A stretch of 59,531 nt of DNA from Fibrobacteria bacterium (GTDB lineage: Bacteria; Fibrobacterota; Fibrobacteria; UBA11236): the NCBI GenBank assembly GCA_017881725.1, contig JADGQO010000127.1:1-59531 (forward strand), given 5' to 3'. Made by a program: the position numbers and the translations under genes. The notes under the pieces are model-generated. The model saw only the letters and a program-made list of their open reading frames with translations. It did not search any database and was not told the DNA's origin. Shown here in pieces: positions 35,331-43,506 of the stretch (positions within the stretch are counted from its first letter, which is position 1; each line of letters begins with the position of its first letter).

Positions 35331-35593
35331 CCGCAGCCCCCGCCGGATCCGGAGCTGCCGCCCACGGAGCCTTCACGGCGTGGAAAGTCATGGCCTTCCA
35401 AAGTCGCTTCCATGCCGTCGTCGTGGCGCTGCATGATCGGGTCGCTCAGAAATTCACGGTTGCGTTGCGGGACGAACGCGCAGGAGGCAAAGCACAACCC
35501 CAACCCGGCGCAAACGATAGCGGGGAAAAACGATGTCATGGTTTTTTTAACCCGGAAAATGATTCCGGCCGGGGACGATGGGAAGTTGATCAT
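35324..35593 (-). CDS. DUF4266 small lipoprotein
   Basis: The 89-residue protein has a hydrophobic signal ending LGLCFASC, with the last Cys as likely lipid site. The mature part reads AFVPQRNREFLSDPIMQRHD and ends in a Gly/Ser run with GGGCGC at the C-terminus. Both features are diagnostic for DUF4266. I chose the ATG at 35593 because it overlaps the stop of the cytochrome gene as ATGA; a start at 35539 (MTSFFPAIV) would give a cleaner signal peptide. The C-terminal cysteine pair is a candidate metal or cofactor ligand. Confidence 0.82.
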   Translation of the reverse strand: MINFPSSPAGIIFRVKKTMTSFFPAIVCAGLGLCFASCAFVPQRNREFLSDPIMQRHDDGMEATLEGHDFPRREGSVGGSSGSGGGCGC

Positions 35594-36396
35594 GGATTGC
35601 TCGCCGGGGTTGGAAATTCGTTGCAAGTCGGGTCTTTTCCGGTCAGGGATGGACAATTGCTGATGCCGCGGCGCGGCGACATCCACCTGTAAACGGCGGT
35701 CCGGGTATTGTGGCAAGTCATGGCGGAACAGGACAAGTCTTTCGGTTTATATGCCGTGGTCAACGAATCGGGGCTGGTCACGTCATTAGGTGGAAAGGAT
35801 ACGTCCACGACACCGTTGTCATGGGCCCAACCCGTGCGCCATTGCACCATTTCCCCCAAGCGGGCGGCGCGGAAAATCATGGTGTCGATCTCCTCGGCCA
35901 GGAATCGGCCGCGCGCGGTGTCCGCAGCGAAATAACCCAGCGGACGGTAACCGGTATAATTCTGAATGCTTTTCACTAGGTCGGTCGACGAGGTATGCTG
36001 CACTAACTCGATGCTGTCCTTGGTCATCCATACCGTATCGGAATGGGAGAATTTAAAATGGCGGATGGAATTGAAATGACAATCCATGCAGGTGGTGACG
36101 TTATTCAATTCCGGCTGGCCGAGATTATTCCGATTGACATTCGCGGACATGAGGTGATAATTGTGATTCACATCATGCAGTGGATAGGTATGACAGCTCT
36201 GGCATTTCGGCGCATCGGGAGGCGCGGGCGTGTTTGTGGAAGCCAGCAACCCCGGATCCTCTTTCAAACCCGGGACCGAATTGCATCCGGATAAGGATAA
36301 AGAGCATAAAGCCAGCGCCGCCGCAGTTGCCCCCAGGAAAAGACTGGGTTTGTGAAAGTCCGGTAATAACCAGACCCTTGGAATTGAAAATCGCAT
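35590..36396 (-). CDS. Cytochrome c-type lipoprotein with two CxxCH and one CX4CH site
   Basis: The 268-residue protein has a lipoprotein signal (ALALCSLSLSGC, C38). Haem-binding motifs: CQSCH (65-69), CMDCH (103-107) and the wider CSAMTCH (223-229), which needs a CX4CH reading. Several extra His residues (HDVNHNYH) could be axial ligands. It should sit in the outer or inner membrane facing the periplasm and carry electrons. It leads an operon with DUF4266, DUF3570, TlpA and CcdA. The ATG at 36396 follows GTGAGG; a GTG 9 bases earlier is possible. Confidence 0.85.
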   Translation of the reverse strand: MRFSIPRVWLLPDFHKPSLFLGATAAALALCSLSLSGCNSVPGLKEDPGLLASTNTPAPPDAPKCQSCHTYPLHDVNHNYHLMSANVNRNNLGQPELNNVTTCMDCHFNSIRHFKFSHSDTVWMTKDSIELVQHTSSTDLVKSIQNYTGYRPLGYFAADTARGRFLAEEIDTMIFRAARLGEMVQWRTGWAHDNGVVDVSFPPNDVTSPDSLTTAYKPKDLSCSAMTCHNTRTAVYRWMSPRRGISNCPSLTGKDPTCNEFPTPASNP

Positions 36397-36478
36397 TTGC
36401 CTCACCGCTAAATTCTTTTGACAAATTAACGCGTTTTTTCCCGCCGCACCTTGGTTAGTTTAGAGAAGGCGTACTCAA

Positions 36479-36551
36479 TTGTGTACGAACAGCTCCAAAA
36501 TTCTTCGTTTTTTAGCCCTTTGCGGGCAATTGCCGGACACTTTTGTGTACG
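36479..36551. promoter_or_regulatory. Two copies of TTGTGTACG upstream of the TIGR02147 gene
   Basis: TTGTGTACG occurs at 36479-36487 and 36543-36551, 64 bp apart. The first copy lies in GTACTCAATTGTGTAC. They could be operator sites for the TIGR02147 protein or part of its promoter. This is weak evidence from repetition only. Confidence 0.3.
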
Positions 36552-36605
36552 CGAACCCAAGGATTGCCGGCGCGCGGATTCCGTATTGGAGTTAGTCTTT
36601 GAGGG

Positions 36606-37472
36606 ATGGAGTCCAAACAGGAAAACGGAAAGTTGAATAAACCGGCGGGGCCTTTGCCGGACATATACAACTACACCAATTATAGGCAATTCCTGATTGA
36701 TTACTACCATACGCAAAAAGAAATAAACCCCAAGTTTTCGCTTCGGTATTTGGCGCTTCGGGCGAAGTTCCCGAGTCATGGCCTTCTCAAATATCTCATG
36801 GAGGGAAAGCGCAACCTCAGCAAAAAGACCCTGGTCAAATTGGCAGGCGGATTGGGTTTCAGCCGGGACCAAACCCAATACTTTGAAAACCTCGTTTTCT
36901 TCAATCAGGCCAAGGGTTTGGACGAAAAAAACTTTTATTATGAAAAGTTGCTTCGGTTTCCCGGCAAGTCTACCTTCCGCGCCCTGGAAACATCGCAACT
37001 CCAGATATTCCGACGTTGGTATAATATTGTCATCAGGGAAATGCTTCACCTCAAGGACTTCCGCAATAACCCGGCCTGGATAGCCGATCGTATCCTGGCC
37101 CCCGTGGAGTCCTATGAAGTAGAGGAATCGTTGACGTCGTTGTTGGCATCCGGGATAATCAAGAAAACGGCCAACGGTTATAAACCTTCGGATCCGGACA
37201 TCACGACCGAGGACGAGGTGAAATCATTTCTGGTGAAAAGTTACCATGCCCAAATGCTCAAGCTGGCCGCTTGGGCTCAGGACGAAGTGCCGGCCAAGGA
37301 ACGTGATATTTCCTCGGTGTGTTTCGCAATCAAGGAGTCCGAGTTGCCCAATCTCAAGAAGCAGCTGCAATTGATCCGCAAGGAGTTGCGCAATTTCGCC
37401 GCCAAGGACGGCGAAGGCGAACGTATCGTGCAGGTTAACATGCAACTTTTTCCCCTTACATCGGCCAAATAG
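36606..37472 (+). CDS. TIGR02147 family protein (Fibrobacterota regulator-like)
   Basis: The 288-residue protein matches TIGR02147: DIYNYTNYRQFLIDYYHTQK near the start, SLRYLALRAKFPSHGLLKYL, then MEGKRNLSKKTLVKLAGGLG. The first 100 residues look like a helix-turn-helix DNA-binding region, followed by an all-helical domain. This family is expanded in Fibrobacter species, where members often sit next to lipoprotein or secreted-protein genes. Here the stop is 1 bp from the next ATG, the start of a lipoprotein gene. Its role as a transcription factor is inferred from the fold. Confidence 0.88.
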   Translation: MESKQENGKLNKPAGPLPDIYNYTNYRQFLIDYYHTQKEINPKFSLRYLALRAKFPSHGLLKYLMEGKRNLSKKTLVKLAGGLGFSRDQTQYFENLVFFNQAKGLDEKNFYYEKLLRFPGKSTFRALETSQLQIFRRWYNIVIREMLHLKDFRNNPAWIADRILAPVESYEVEESLTSLLASGIIKKTANGYKPSDPDITTEDEVKSFLVKSYHAQMLKLAAWAQDEVPAKERDISSVCFAIKESELPNLKKQLQLIRKELRNFAAKDGEGERIVQVNMQLFPLTSAK

Positions 37473-37473
37473 C

Positions 37474-38286
37474 ATGCGTCCTTGGTTGACCGCATTTACG
37501 GCTTTTACCCTCGCTGTCTTGCTCTCGGCATTCAACGGGTGCTTTACGGAAGTGGGAAACGCCCAGGATGAACGGTTGGTCGTCGCTCATTTCCAAGTAG
37601 ACTATTCGCCTACCGCAAAACCCTTACCGAAAACATCCTCCGCTCAGGGGACGGCGACGTATCCAACCACGATTTTGGACACAAATTCGGTTTACCTGAA
37701 ACAATTTTATCTGGACGTTCGCGAGGCCGAATATCAGTATTTCGATTCCGCGACCAATACTCCCAGCGAGTTCCATCTGTGGAGGGACGATTCCGCCACC
37801 TTGCCCGTGGACTTCACGGGCTTGGACGCATCCTCTTCATTGCCGTCGCAAAAGGTGGGGCTCAAGTCCCCGCTCAGTCTGAGCCTGGATTGTTTGATTC
37901 CCAAAAACACTGGCCTTAAACCGGACACAGTGAATATCAATGCCTTCAAGGATCGCGGTTACATCGTCGGCACATGCCCCGTGCATGGAAAACCGACGCC
38001 CTTTGTATTCGCTTTACCGGCTGCGCCGGGAGTTGCAATGGTGTATTCGAAGCAGACTCTGCAGGGTTGGTTAGTAGGGAATACCTATCAGTGCCAATTT
38101 TCCTTCTTTGCCACTGTGTGGATGGCCAATTCGGGAGTGGATAGCGCCGCTACGATTCATGACAAAATCGGCAATGCGTTCATTCTTTTGGATTCACTGC
38201 ATAATCCGGTCATTTACAATACTTTGTCGACCCGCTTCTACCAATCCTTCAATACTTCCCAGGTACATTTAGGCGACCTGAATTGA
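37474..38286 (+). CDS. Lipoprotein coupled to the TIGR02147 gene
   Basis: The 270-residue protein has a lipoprotein signal (FTLAVLLSAFNGC, C23). The mature part begins FTEVGNAQDERLVVAHFQVD and is beta-rich (YLDVREAEYQYFD, YQCQFSFFATVWM). I know no named domain. The start is 1 bp after the regulator stop, so the two proteins are made together. A regulator-lipoprotein pair is a recurring arrangement in Fibrobacterota; a sensing or envelope-remodelling role is possible but not shown. Confidence 0.78.
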   Translation: MRPWLTAFTAFTLAVLLSAFNGCFTEVGNAQDERLVVAHFQVDYSPTAKPLPKTSSAQGTATYPTTILDTNSVYLKQFYLDVREAEYQYFDSATNTPSEFHLWRDDSATLPVDFTGLDASSSLPSQKVGLKSPLSLSLDCLIPKNTGLKPDTVNINAFKDRGYIVGTCPVHGKPTPFVFALPAAPGVAMVYSKQTLQGWLVGNTYQCQFSFFATVWMANSGVDSAATIHDKIGNAFILLDSLHNPVIYNTLSTRFYQSFNTSQVHLGDLN

Positions 38287-38367
38287 TTCCCGTTCCAGGG
38301 AGCCGGGCCGGTTCTACGAAACGGGATGAAACGCCAAATGGCGTGCGCTGATCCTCGGAGCGACTAG

Positions 38368-38539
38368 CTCATCAAGTTCAACGCGCGGAAGCGAACGTCA
38401 ATTCATCAGATTCAATGCGCTACCGCGGCAGCGCGGCCCACAAGGTGGGGGCCCACAAGGTGGGCTTGTCAATTCATCAAGTTCAATGCGCTACCGCGGC
38501 AGCGCCTGTCAACTCATTAGATTCAATGCGCTGCCGGCC
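38368..38539. repeat. Degenerate copies of the acnA 3' end downstream of its stop, with palindromes
   Basis: The sequence TCAAYTCATYARRTTCAAYGCGCT, which is the antisense of the last codons and stop of acnA, occurs four times: at 38508-38539 (the gene itself), 38468-38505, 38397-38434 and, shorter, 38368-38386. The two middle copies are identical over most of 38 bp and carry the palindrome GCGCT-ACCGCGGC-AGCGC. Between them GCCCACAAGGTGGG, itself an inverted repeat, is present twice in tandem (38437-38464). No ORF is present. Confidence 0.8.
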
Positions 38540-40773
38540 TTGAACCAGGCGATTTGTTCCTGGTTGAAGGTGTGAGTAACCTCGAAGCTGTCGCTCGATC
38601 CGTCGCTGTGTTTGAGCGTGACCTTAAGGTTCTTGCCGGGTGTGAACGCGGTTAGGCCGCTGATGCTGACGCGGTCGTCTTCGCGCACCTTGTCGTAGTC
38701 CGCCGTGTTGGCGAACTTCAACGGCAAAAGCCCTTGCTTCTTCAAATTGGTTTCGTGGATGCGCGCCATGCTTTTGGCGATGACGGCCTTGGCGCCCAGG
38801 AAGCGCGGGCACATAGCGGCATGCTCGCGCGAAGAACCCTCTCCGTAATTTTCTTCGCCGAATACGACCCAACCATGTCCTTTGGACTTGTAGTCCCGGG
38901 CAATCGCGGCATAGGTTTTCCCGGTTTCGCCGGTCAGTACGTTTTTGCCCTGGCCGATGCCGGCCGGACCTGCGGTGGCCGCGGCGAAAGAATTAGTCGC
39001 GCCGAGCAACATATTGTCGGAAATCTTATCCAGATGTCCTCGGAATTTCAGCCACTTGCCGGCGGGGGAAATATGATCCGTGGTGCACTTGCCCGCGGCC
39101 TTGGCCAAAACCAGCGCGCCTTCGATTTCCTTGCCGTCCCAGGGTTTGAACGGATCCAACAGTTGTAGGCGATTGCTGGTCGGCGAAACTTTGACTTCCA
39201 CGGCCGAACCGTCCTGTGCGGGAGCGATAAATCCCCCGTCATTAAATGCGAATCCCTTGGCGGGCAAAGCGTCGGCGCGGGGCGCTTCCAGTTTATAGCT
39301 GGTGCCGTCGGCGGCTTTCAGCGTATCCGTGATTGGATTGAACTTGATGGATCCGGCCAATGCCATGGCCGTGACGATTTCCGGGGAACCGATGAAGGCG
39401 AGCGTCGCGTTGTTGCCGTCGTTGCGGCCGCGGAAGTTGCGGTTGAAGGAGGTGATGATGGAGTTGGGGACGCCGTCGGCCAAGTCCTTGCGTTGCCATT
39501 GGCCGATGCAAGGTCCGCAGGCGTTGGCCATGACGACCGCGCCCAGCTTATCGAGCGAAGCCAAATAACCATCGCGTTTGGTGGTGTCGAAAACCTGCTC
39601 CGAACCGGGGCTGACGTAAAATTGCGAAGCGGCTTTGGAACCGTGCTTCAGGGCCTGTTCCGCGACGAAAGCCGCGCGGCCTACGTCTTCATAGGACGAG
39701 TTGGTGCAGGAGCCAATGAGGGCCGCAGAAAGGAGTTCCGGATATTTTTCCTTTTCGATTTCCTCCTTGAATTTGCTCAGGGGCCGGGCCTTGTCCGGGG
39801 AGTGGGGGCCGACCACGTAAGGCTCCAATGCGTCGAGATCGATTTCGATCACTTCGTCATAGTAAGCGGAAGGGTTGGCCAGTACTTCCGGATCGGGATT
39901 GAGGAAGGCTTTGTATTGATCCGCCAAGTCGGCGATATCCGGGCGGCGTGTGGCCCGCAGGTACGCTCCCATGGCGGCGTGAAAGGGGAACAAGGAGCAA
40001 GTCGCGCCCAGTTCCGCGCCCATGTTGGTCACGGTGGCTTGGGCCGTGCAGGACAAGGATGCGACGCCCGCGCCGAAGTATTCGATGACCTTGTTAGTGC
40101 CGCCCTTAACAGTCAGGATTTCCAGCAGCTTGAGGATGATGTCTTTGCCCGATGTCCATCCGTTCAATCGGCCCTTCAAATGCACGCCGGTTACTTTCGG
40201 ATAGAGTACTTCCCACGGCATCCCGACCATCACGTCCACGGCGTCGGAACCGCCTACGCCGACGGCCATCATGCCGAGGCCGCCCGCATTGGGCGTATGC
40301 GAATCGGTCCCGATCATCATTCCGCCGGGGAAAGCGTAATTCTCAAGCACTACCTGATGGATGATTCCGGATCCCGGTTTCCAAAAGCCCATGCCGTATT
40401 TATTCGCCGCCGAGCTCAGGAAATCGAAGACTTCCTTGTTCTCGGTATTGGCGCTGGTCACGTCGCTGGTCGCGCCATCCCGGGCGACGATCAAATGATC
40501 GCAATGCACCGTGGTTGGCACCGCCACTTGCGCTTTACGCGCTTGCATGAATTGGAGAATGGCCATTTGCGCCGTGGCGTCTTGCATGGCCACGCGATCG
40601 GGACGGAGCAGGACAAAGGATTTGCCTCGTTCCATTTTGGGTTGGGCGGCATCGTGAAGATGGGACCAGATGATTTTTTCCGCCAGCGTAAGCGCCTTAC
40701 CCAGGGTCTTACGCGCATAGGCGTGTTTGGTTTCCAGTCCGGCATAGATTGCTTTGATATCAAGGCCTTGCAT
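38509..40773 (-). CDS. acn: Aconitate hydratase (mitochondrial-type AcnA)
   Basis: Isomerises citrate to isocitrate in the TCA cycle. The 754-residue protein has the [4Fe-4S] cysteines in IGSCTNSS (about 360) and NACGPCIG (about 420), plus the substrate motifs [15 protein letters not shown] and [20 protein letters not shown]. Length and motifs match the mitochondrial-type form rather than bacterial AcnA (about 890) or AcnB. The ATG at 40773 is preceded by GGAG at good spacing; a GTG two codons earlier is possible. The 3' end is part of a short repeat array. Confidence 0.95.
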   Translation of the reverse strand: MQGLDIKAIYAGLETKHAYARKTLGKALTLAEKIIWSHLHDAAQPKMERGKSFVLLRPDRVAMQDATAQMAILQFMQARKAQVAVPTTVHCDHLIVARDGATSDVTSANTENKEVFDFLSSAANKYGMGFWKPGSGIIHQVVLENYAFPGGMMIGTDSHTPNAGGLGMMAVGVGGSDAVDVMVGMPWEVLYPKVTGVHLKGRLNGWTSGKDIILKLLEILTVKGGTNKVIEYFGAGVASLSCTAQATVTNMGAELGATCSLFPFHAAMGAYLRATRRPDIADLADQYKAFLNPDPEVLANPSAYYDEVIEIDLDALEPYVVGPHSPDKARPLSKFKEEIEKEKYPELLSAALIGSCTNSSYEDVGRAAFVAEQALKHGSKAASQFYVSPGSEQVFDTTKRDGYLASLDKLGAVVMANACGPCIGQWQRKDLADGVPNSIITSFNRNFRGRNDGNNATLAFIGSPEIVTAMALAGSIKFNPITDTLKAADGTSYKLEAPRADALPAKGFAFNDGGFIAPAQDGSAVEVKVSPTSNRLQLLDPFKPWDGKEIEGALVLAKAAGKCTTDHISPAGKWLKFRGHLDKISDNMLLGATNSFAAATAGPAGIGQGKNVLTGETGKTYAAIARDYKSKGHGWVVFGEENYGEGSSREHAAMCPRFLGAKAVIAKSMARIHETNLKKQGLLPLKFANTADYDKVREDDRVSISGLTAFTPGKNLKVTLKHSDGSSDSFEVTHTFNQEQIAWFKAGSALNLMS

Positions 40774-41031
40774 CTTCACTCCATCGTATAGGGCATGCCG
40801 TTCGGCAAATGCTTGTCCGACATGCGTTAATGATGAGGAGGAAATTAGAATTTTGACGGTTCGGACGCAATTTGGAGAGACTCGGCCCGATAGGTTGAAA
40901 ATACCCTATATAAATCCAATCCAAACATTAAGTTTGTGTCTGCGATCCCACTGAAAGCTGTTTGCTAGGCCTTAAACAGGCTTGTTAAACAGGCTGGTAT
41001 TGGCTTTCTGGTTTAACTCATACCCGGCTCT

Positions 41032-42391
41032 TTGATTTCCGAAGGCTTGGGGAAATGGGGGAGTGATGTGTTGCAGAAATGGCATTCACACGGGGATACC
41101 GGAAGGTTCAGGCGGGCCTTTGGATTGTGGGCGCTCGTTGGGGCGGGACTTTTCGGTGTCGCATCGAGTTGGGGGGAACCGGCGGTCTTGCTGGGGGAGA
41201 CTTATCGCCAAACCCAACTTTGGGGACGGTTCCAGACGCTTGTAAAAGCTTTGACTCTGGAAAACCATCCATCTCGGATAGGCAATGTCGTGGCTTGGGA
41301 AAAGGGAGATTCGCGCCGTTGTGGCTATGGCCGTGGGCGGGGGAGTGCGGATTTACAAGCTGGTCTGGAATGACTTGGGCATTTTAACGAGTGGCGTCGA
41401 TAGTGTCCAGCTTGCGGTGGACTCCGGTCAGGTCCCACGTGTTTTCATTCCTTCCGCAGACAGCGCGTCCGACCGGCATGCCTTCGTGACCTTGGGTACC
41501 GATGGATTATTCAGGAGAGTTGTGTGGGGCGACGGTTCCGGCATGTCCAGTCAAGCCTATCCGGCCCCGCAGGAGTCCTTTATCGTCACGGGCGGCAATT
41601 ATATAGGTACGGAATCCGGGAATATTTTCGCCTACACCGGGAGTTCGAACTTACGTTCCATTGGTCAACCGCACTCCGGCGCAGTGCGCCTGGTTGATTC
41701 CACCGGCGCGCAATACGTCGACGGGACCTTGCGGAATTCAGCTTCGCGACTCGACCTCCAGTCGCCCAATGGACTGGGCCCCGGGATTGTTTCCGGGGGA
41801 AGTAAACGATTCTATTCGTATGATTTCAGGTACCCGCTGGAGTTCACTTTGGTCATGTCAGACTCGGAGGCCAATTTTCCTCCTCTGCGCATCTACCCGC
41901 TGAATGGGACGGATACGCTCAAATTGACCTCGGATTTTCAATGGTCCTGGCCGGAAAGCGGATTCGAAGGCAAGCTGCCGATTGATGGATGCGATGCAAC
42001 GGGAAAATGCCTGATGGGTTTTCATAGCCGAATGACGGGAAAATTGTTTGCCGATTCCCTGCGTTTATCCTTTCCCATCGTATAGGGAACTTTTATCCAA
42101 TGCGCATCGCCAAATTACTTTGACGGCCGCGTCGATTCGAATTTCAGCCTAGCCGCGAAATGGTCGCAGTTTGGGACCTTGGTCATCGCCTTGGGTAAGG
42201 ATGAAATTTCCATCCAGAGTGTCTATGAAACCGGAATTCCGGGTCGACCGAGGTCAAGGGACGGGCGCACCCAAAGTGAAAAATCGATTTTGGGCACGCC
42301 GGCGTTCGAGTACGGCGCTACGGGGCGGGTCCTCAACGCATCCGGAAAAAATCAACCTGAGGTGACTTCTTTTCGCGTTCATCGCAACTGA
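41032..42391 (+). pseudogene. Decayed secreted propeller-like protein gene (frameshift and in-frame stop)
   Basis: The first piece (41032-about 41315) has a signal peptide (RRAFGLWALVGAGLFGVASS) and reads PAVLLGETYRQ...GNVVAWEKGDSRR. The next frame (from about 41300) continues naturally as VVAMAVGGGVRIYKLVWNDL and runs 250 residues with strand-rich repeats (FVTLGTDGLFRRVVWGDGSG). It stops at a TAG (42083-42085), but the same frame continues with NYFDGRVDSNFSLAAKWSQF and ends at 42391. Joining all three gives one secreted protein of about 450 residues. The family is not recognised. A clean short gene from 41285 would lack any export signal, which is why I favour decay or sequence error. Confidence 0.6.
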
Positions 42392-42516
42392 GTCCGACAC
42401 CGGCTTCGGCGCGCGCAGGGTCGATTCGACCCATCTCGACACGACGGCCGCGCGGATTTTTTCAACACCCTGTTTGGCCTGGATAGTTTCGGTGCGAAGC
42501 GGTAAAATTCAAGCCT

Positions 42517-43506
42517 GTGATTGACAAGTCAGATCGTCCCCGGTTCCGATTTTTTAGCGTTGGCAGGTTGGCGCGGTATTTCTTGCTGGTCACGGGCTTA
42601 TGCCTAGCCGATTCTCTCTCTGCGTCTGTTTTGGATTCATCCAACCCGGTATCTCCGCAAACAGCTTTATTCGATTCGGCAAAACCGAATCCGGCCGTGT
42701 TGGCCGCCCCCCGCATTCGCAAAGCCAACCGGCTCAAGGTGGAAGCCAACCAAGCCTTTCGCCAGGGGCATGTCTCCGAAGCCTGCGCGAAGTATGGCCA
42801 AGCTCAGGCGTTGGATACCTCGGACGCATCCATCCGAGCCGCGCTGGGATTTTGCCTCATCAAGCTGGGCAAGCGGGACTCGGCGTTCCAGGTTAGCCGC
42901 GAGGCGTTAAGGTTGGCGGGACTCGGACTGGAAAGCCTTACGGATACGGAATGGTCCGTCAAGGATATGATTGCCCGGAAAAGCGCCTACTTCAATCTGG
43001 ACAAGCTGGGCGGACCCATGCCGGATCCGGATTCCGGTAAATGCGAAACCTGGGCGAACCTTTCCACTTGCGCCAAAGCCATGTATGTCTGCGCCGACGT
43101 GGGCCGCCAACGCTCTCGACGCGGCGTGCTGCACTGGTCCGTGCTACGCGTCGGCATGACGCCTGCGCAAGCCAATTTCAAACCGGAGGAATCGCAAAAC
43201 CCGGGAGATTTGCCTCGTCCGGAATTGCGCGACATGGAAGAGCAAGCCATCGACGGAACCTACGAAAGCCGGGTAAAATGGTTGAACCGCGATTCCATCG
43301 CCACCATTCCCATGGGCGAGAGATTGGAAAACCTTGACGCAACGGGCGGCACGAAATGTCAGGACGCGGACGGATGGCTTTCCGAATGCCGCATCCTGTA
43401 TTTCGATCCTTGTACCGGAGTGATTGCTACGGCTTGCGGATTGGTCGGTGAGGGCGAGTCCGACCGGATCCTAATCGGAGAGTTTTACTTGATTCCGGCC
43501 CGTTGA
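42517..43506 (+). CDS. Exported TPR-containing protein
   Basis: The 329-residue protein has a hydrophobic N-terminal segment (LARYFLLVTGLCLADSLSAS), probably a signal peptide. Residues about 70-135 form TPR-like helices (LKVEANQAFRQGHVSEACAK, ALGFCLIKLGKRDSAFQVSR). The C-terminal part carries several cysteines (CETWANLSTC, CQDADGWLSEC, DPCTGVIATAC) that could form disulfides in the envelope. The start is GTG at 42517. It converges with and overlaps the M3 peptidase gene by 22 bp. No function is recognised. Confidence 0.7.
   Translation: MIDKSDRPRFRFFSVGRLARYFLLVTGLCLADSLSASVLDSSNPVSPQTALFDSAKPNPAVLAAPRIRKANRLKVEANQAFRQGHVSEACAKYGQAQALDTSDASIRAALGFCLIKLGKRDSAFQVSREALRLAGLGLESLTDTEWSVKDMIARKSAYFNLDKLGGPMPDPDSGKCETWANLSTCAKAMYVCADVGRQRSRRGVLHWSVLRVGMTPAQANFKPEESQNPGDLPRPELRDMEEQAIDGTYESRVKWLNRDSIATIPMGERLENLDATGGTKCQDADGWLSECRILYFDPCTGVIATACGLVGEGESDRILIGEFYLIPAR

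Noticed and set aside
38368..38508. CRISPR array downstream of acnA
   Set aside because: The units are few, degenerate and unevenly spaced, they continue the acnA coding end, and no cas gene is present.
25927..42085. TAG recoding as a sense codon, suggested by two in-frame TAG codons in otherwise continuous readings
   Set aside because: TAG clearly ends other genes here (for example pyrD and the response regulator), and neither pelA nor the 41032 gene is otherwise intact. Nonsense mutation or sequence error is simpler.
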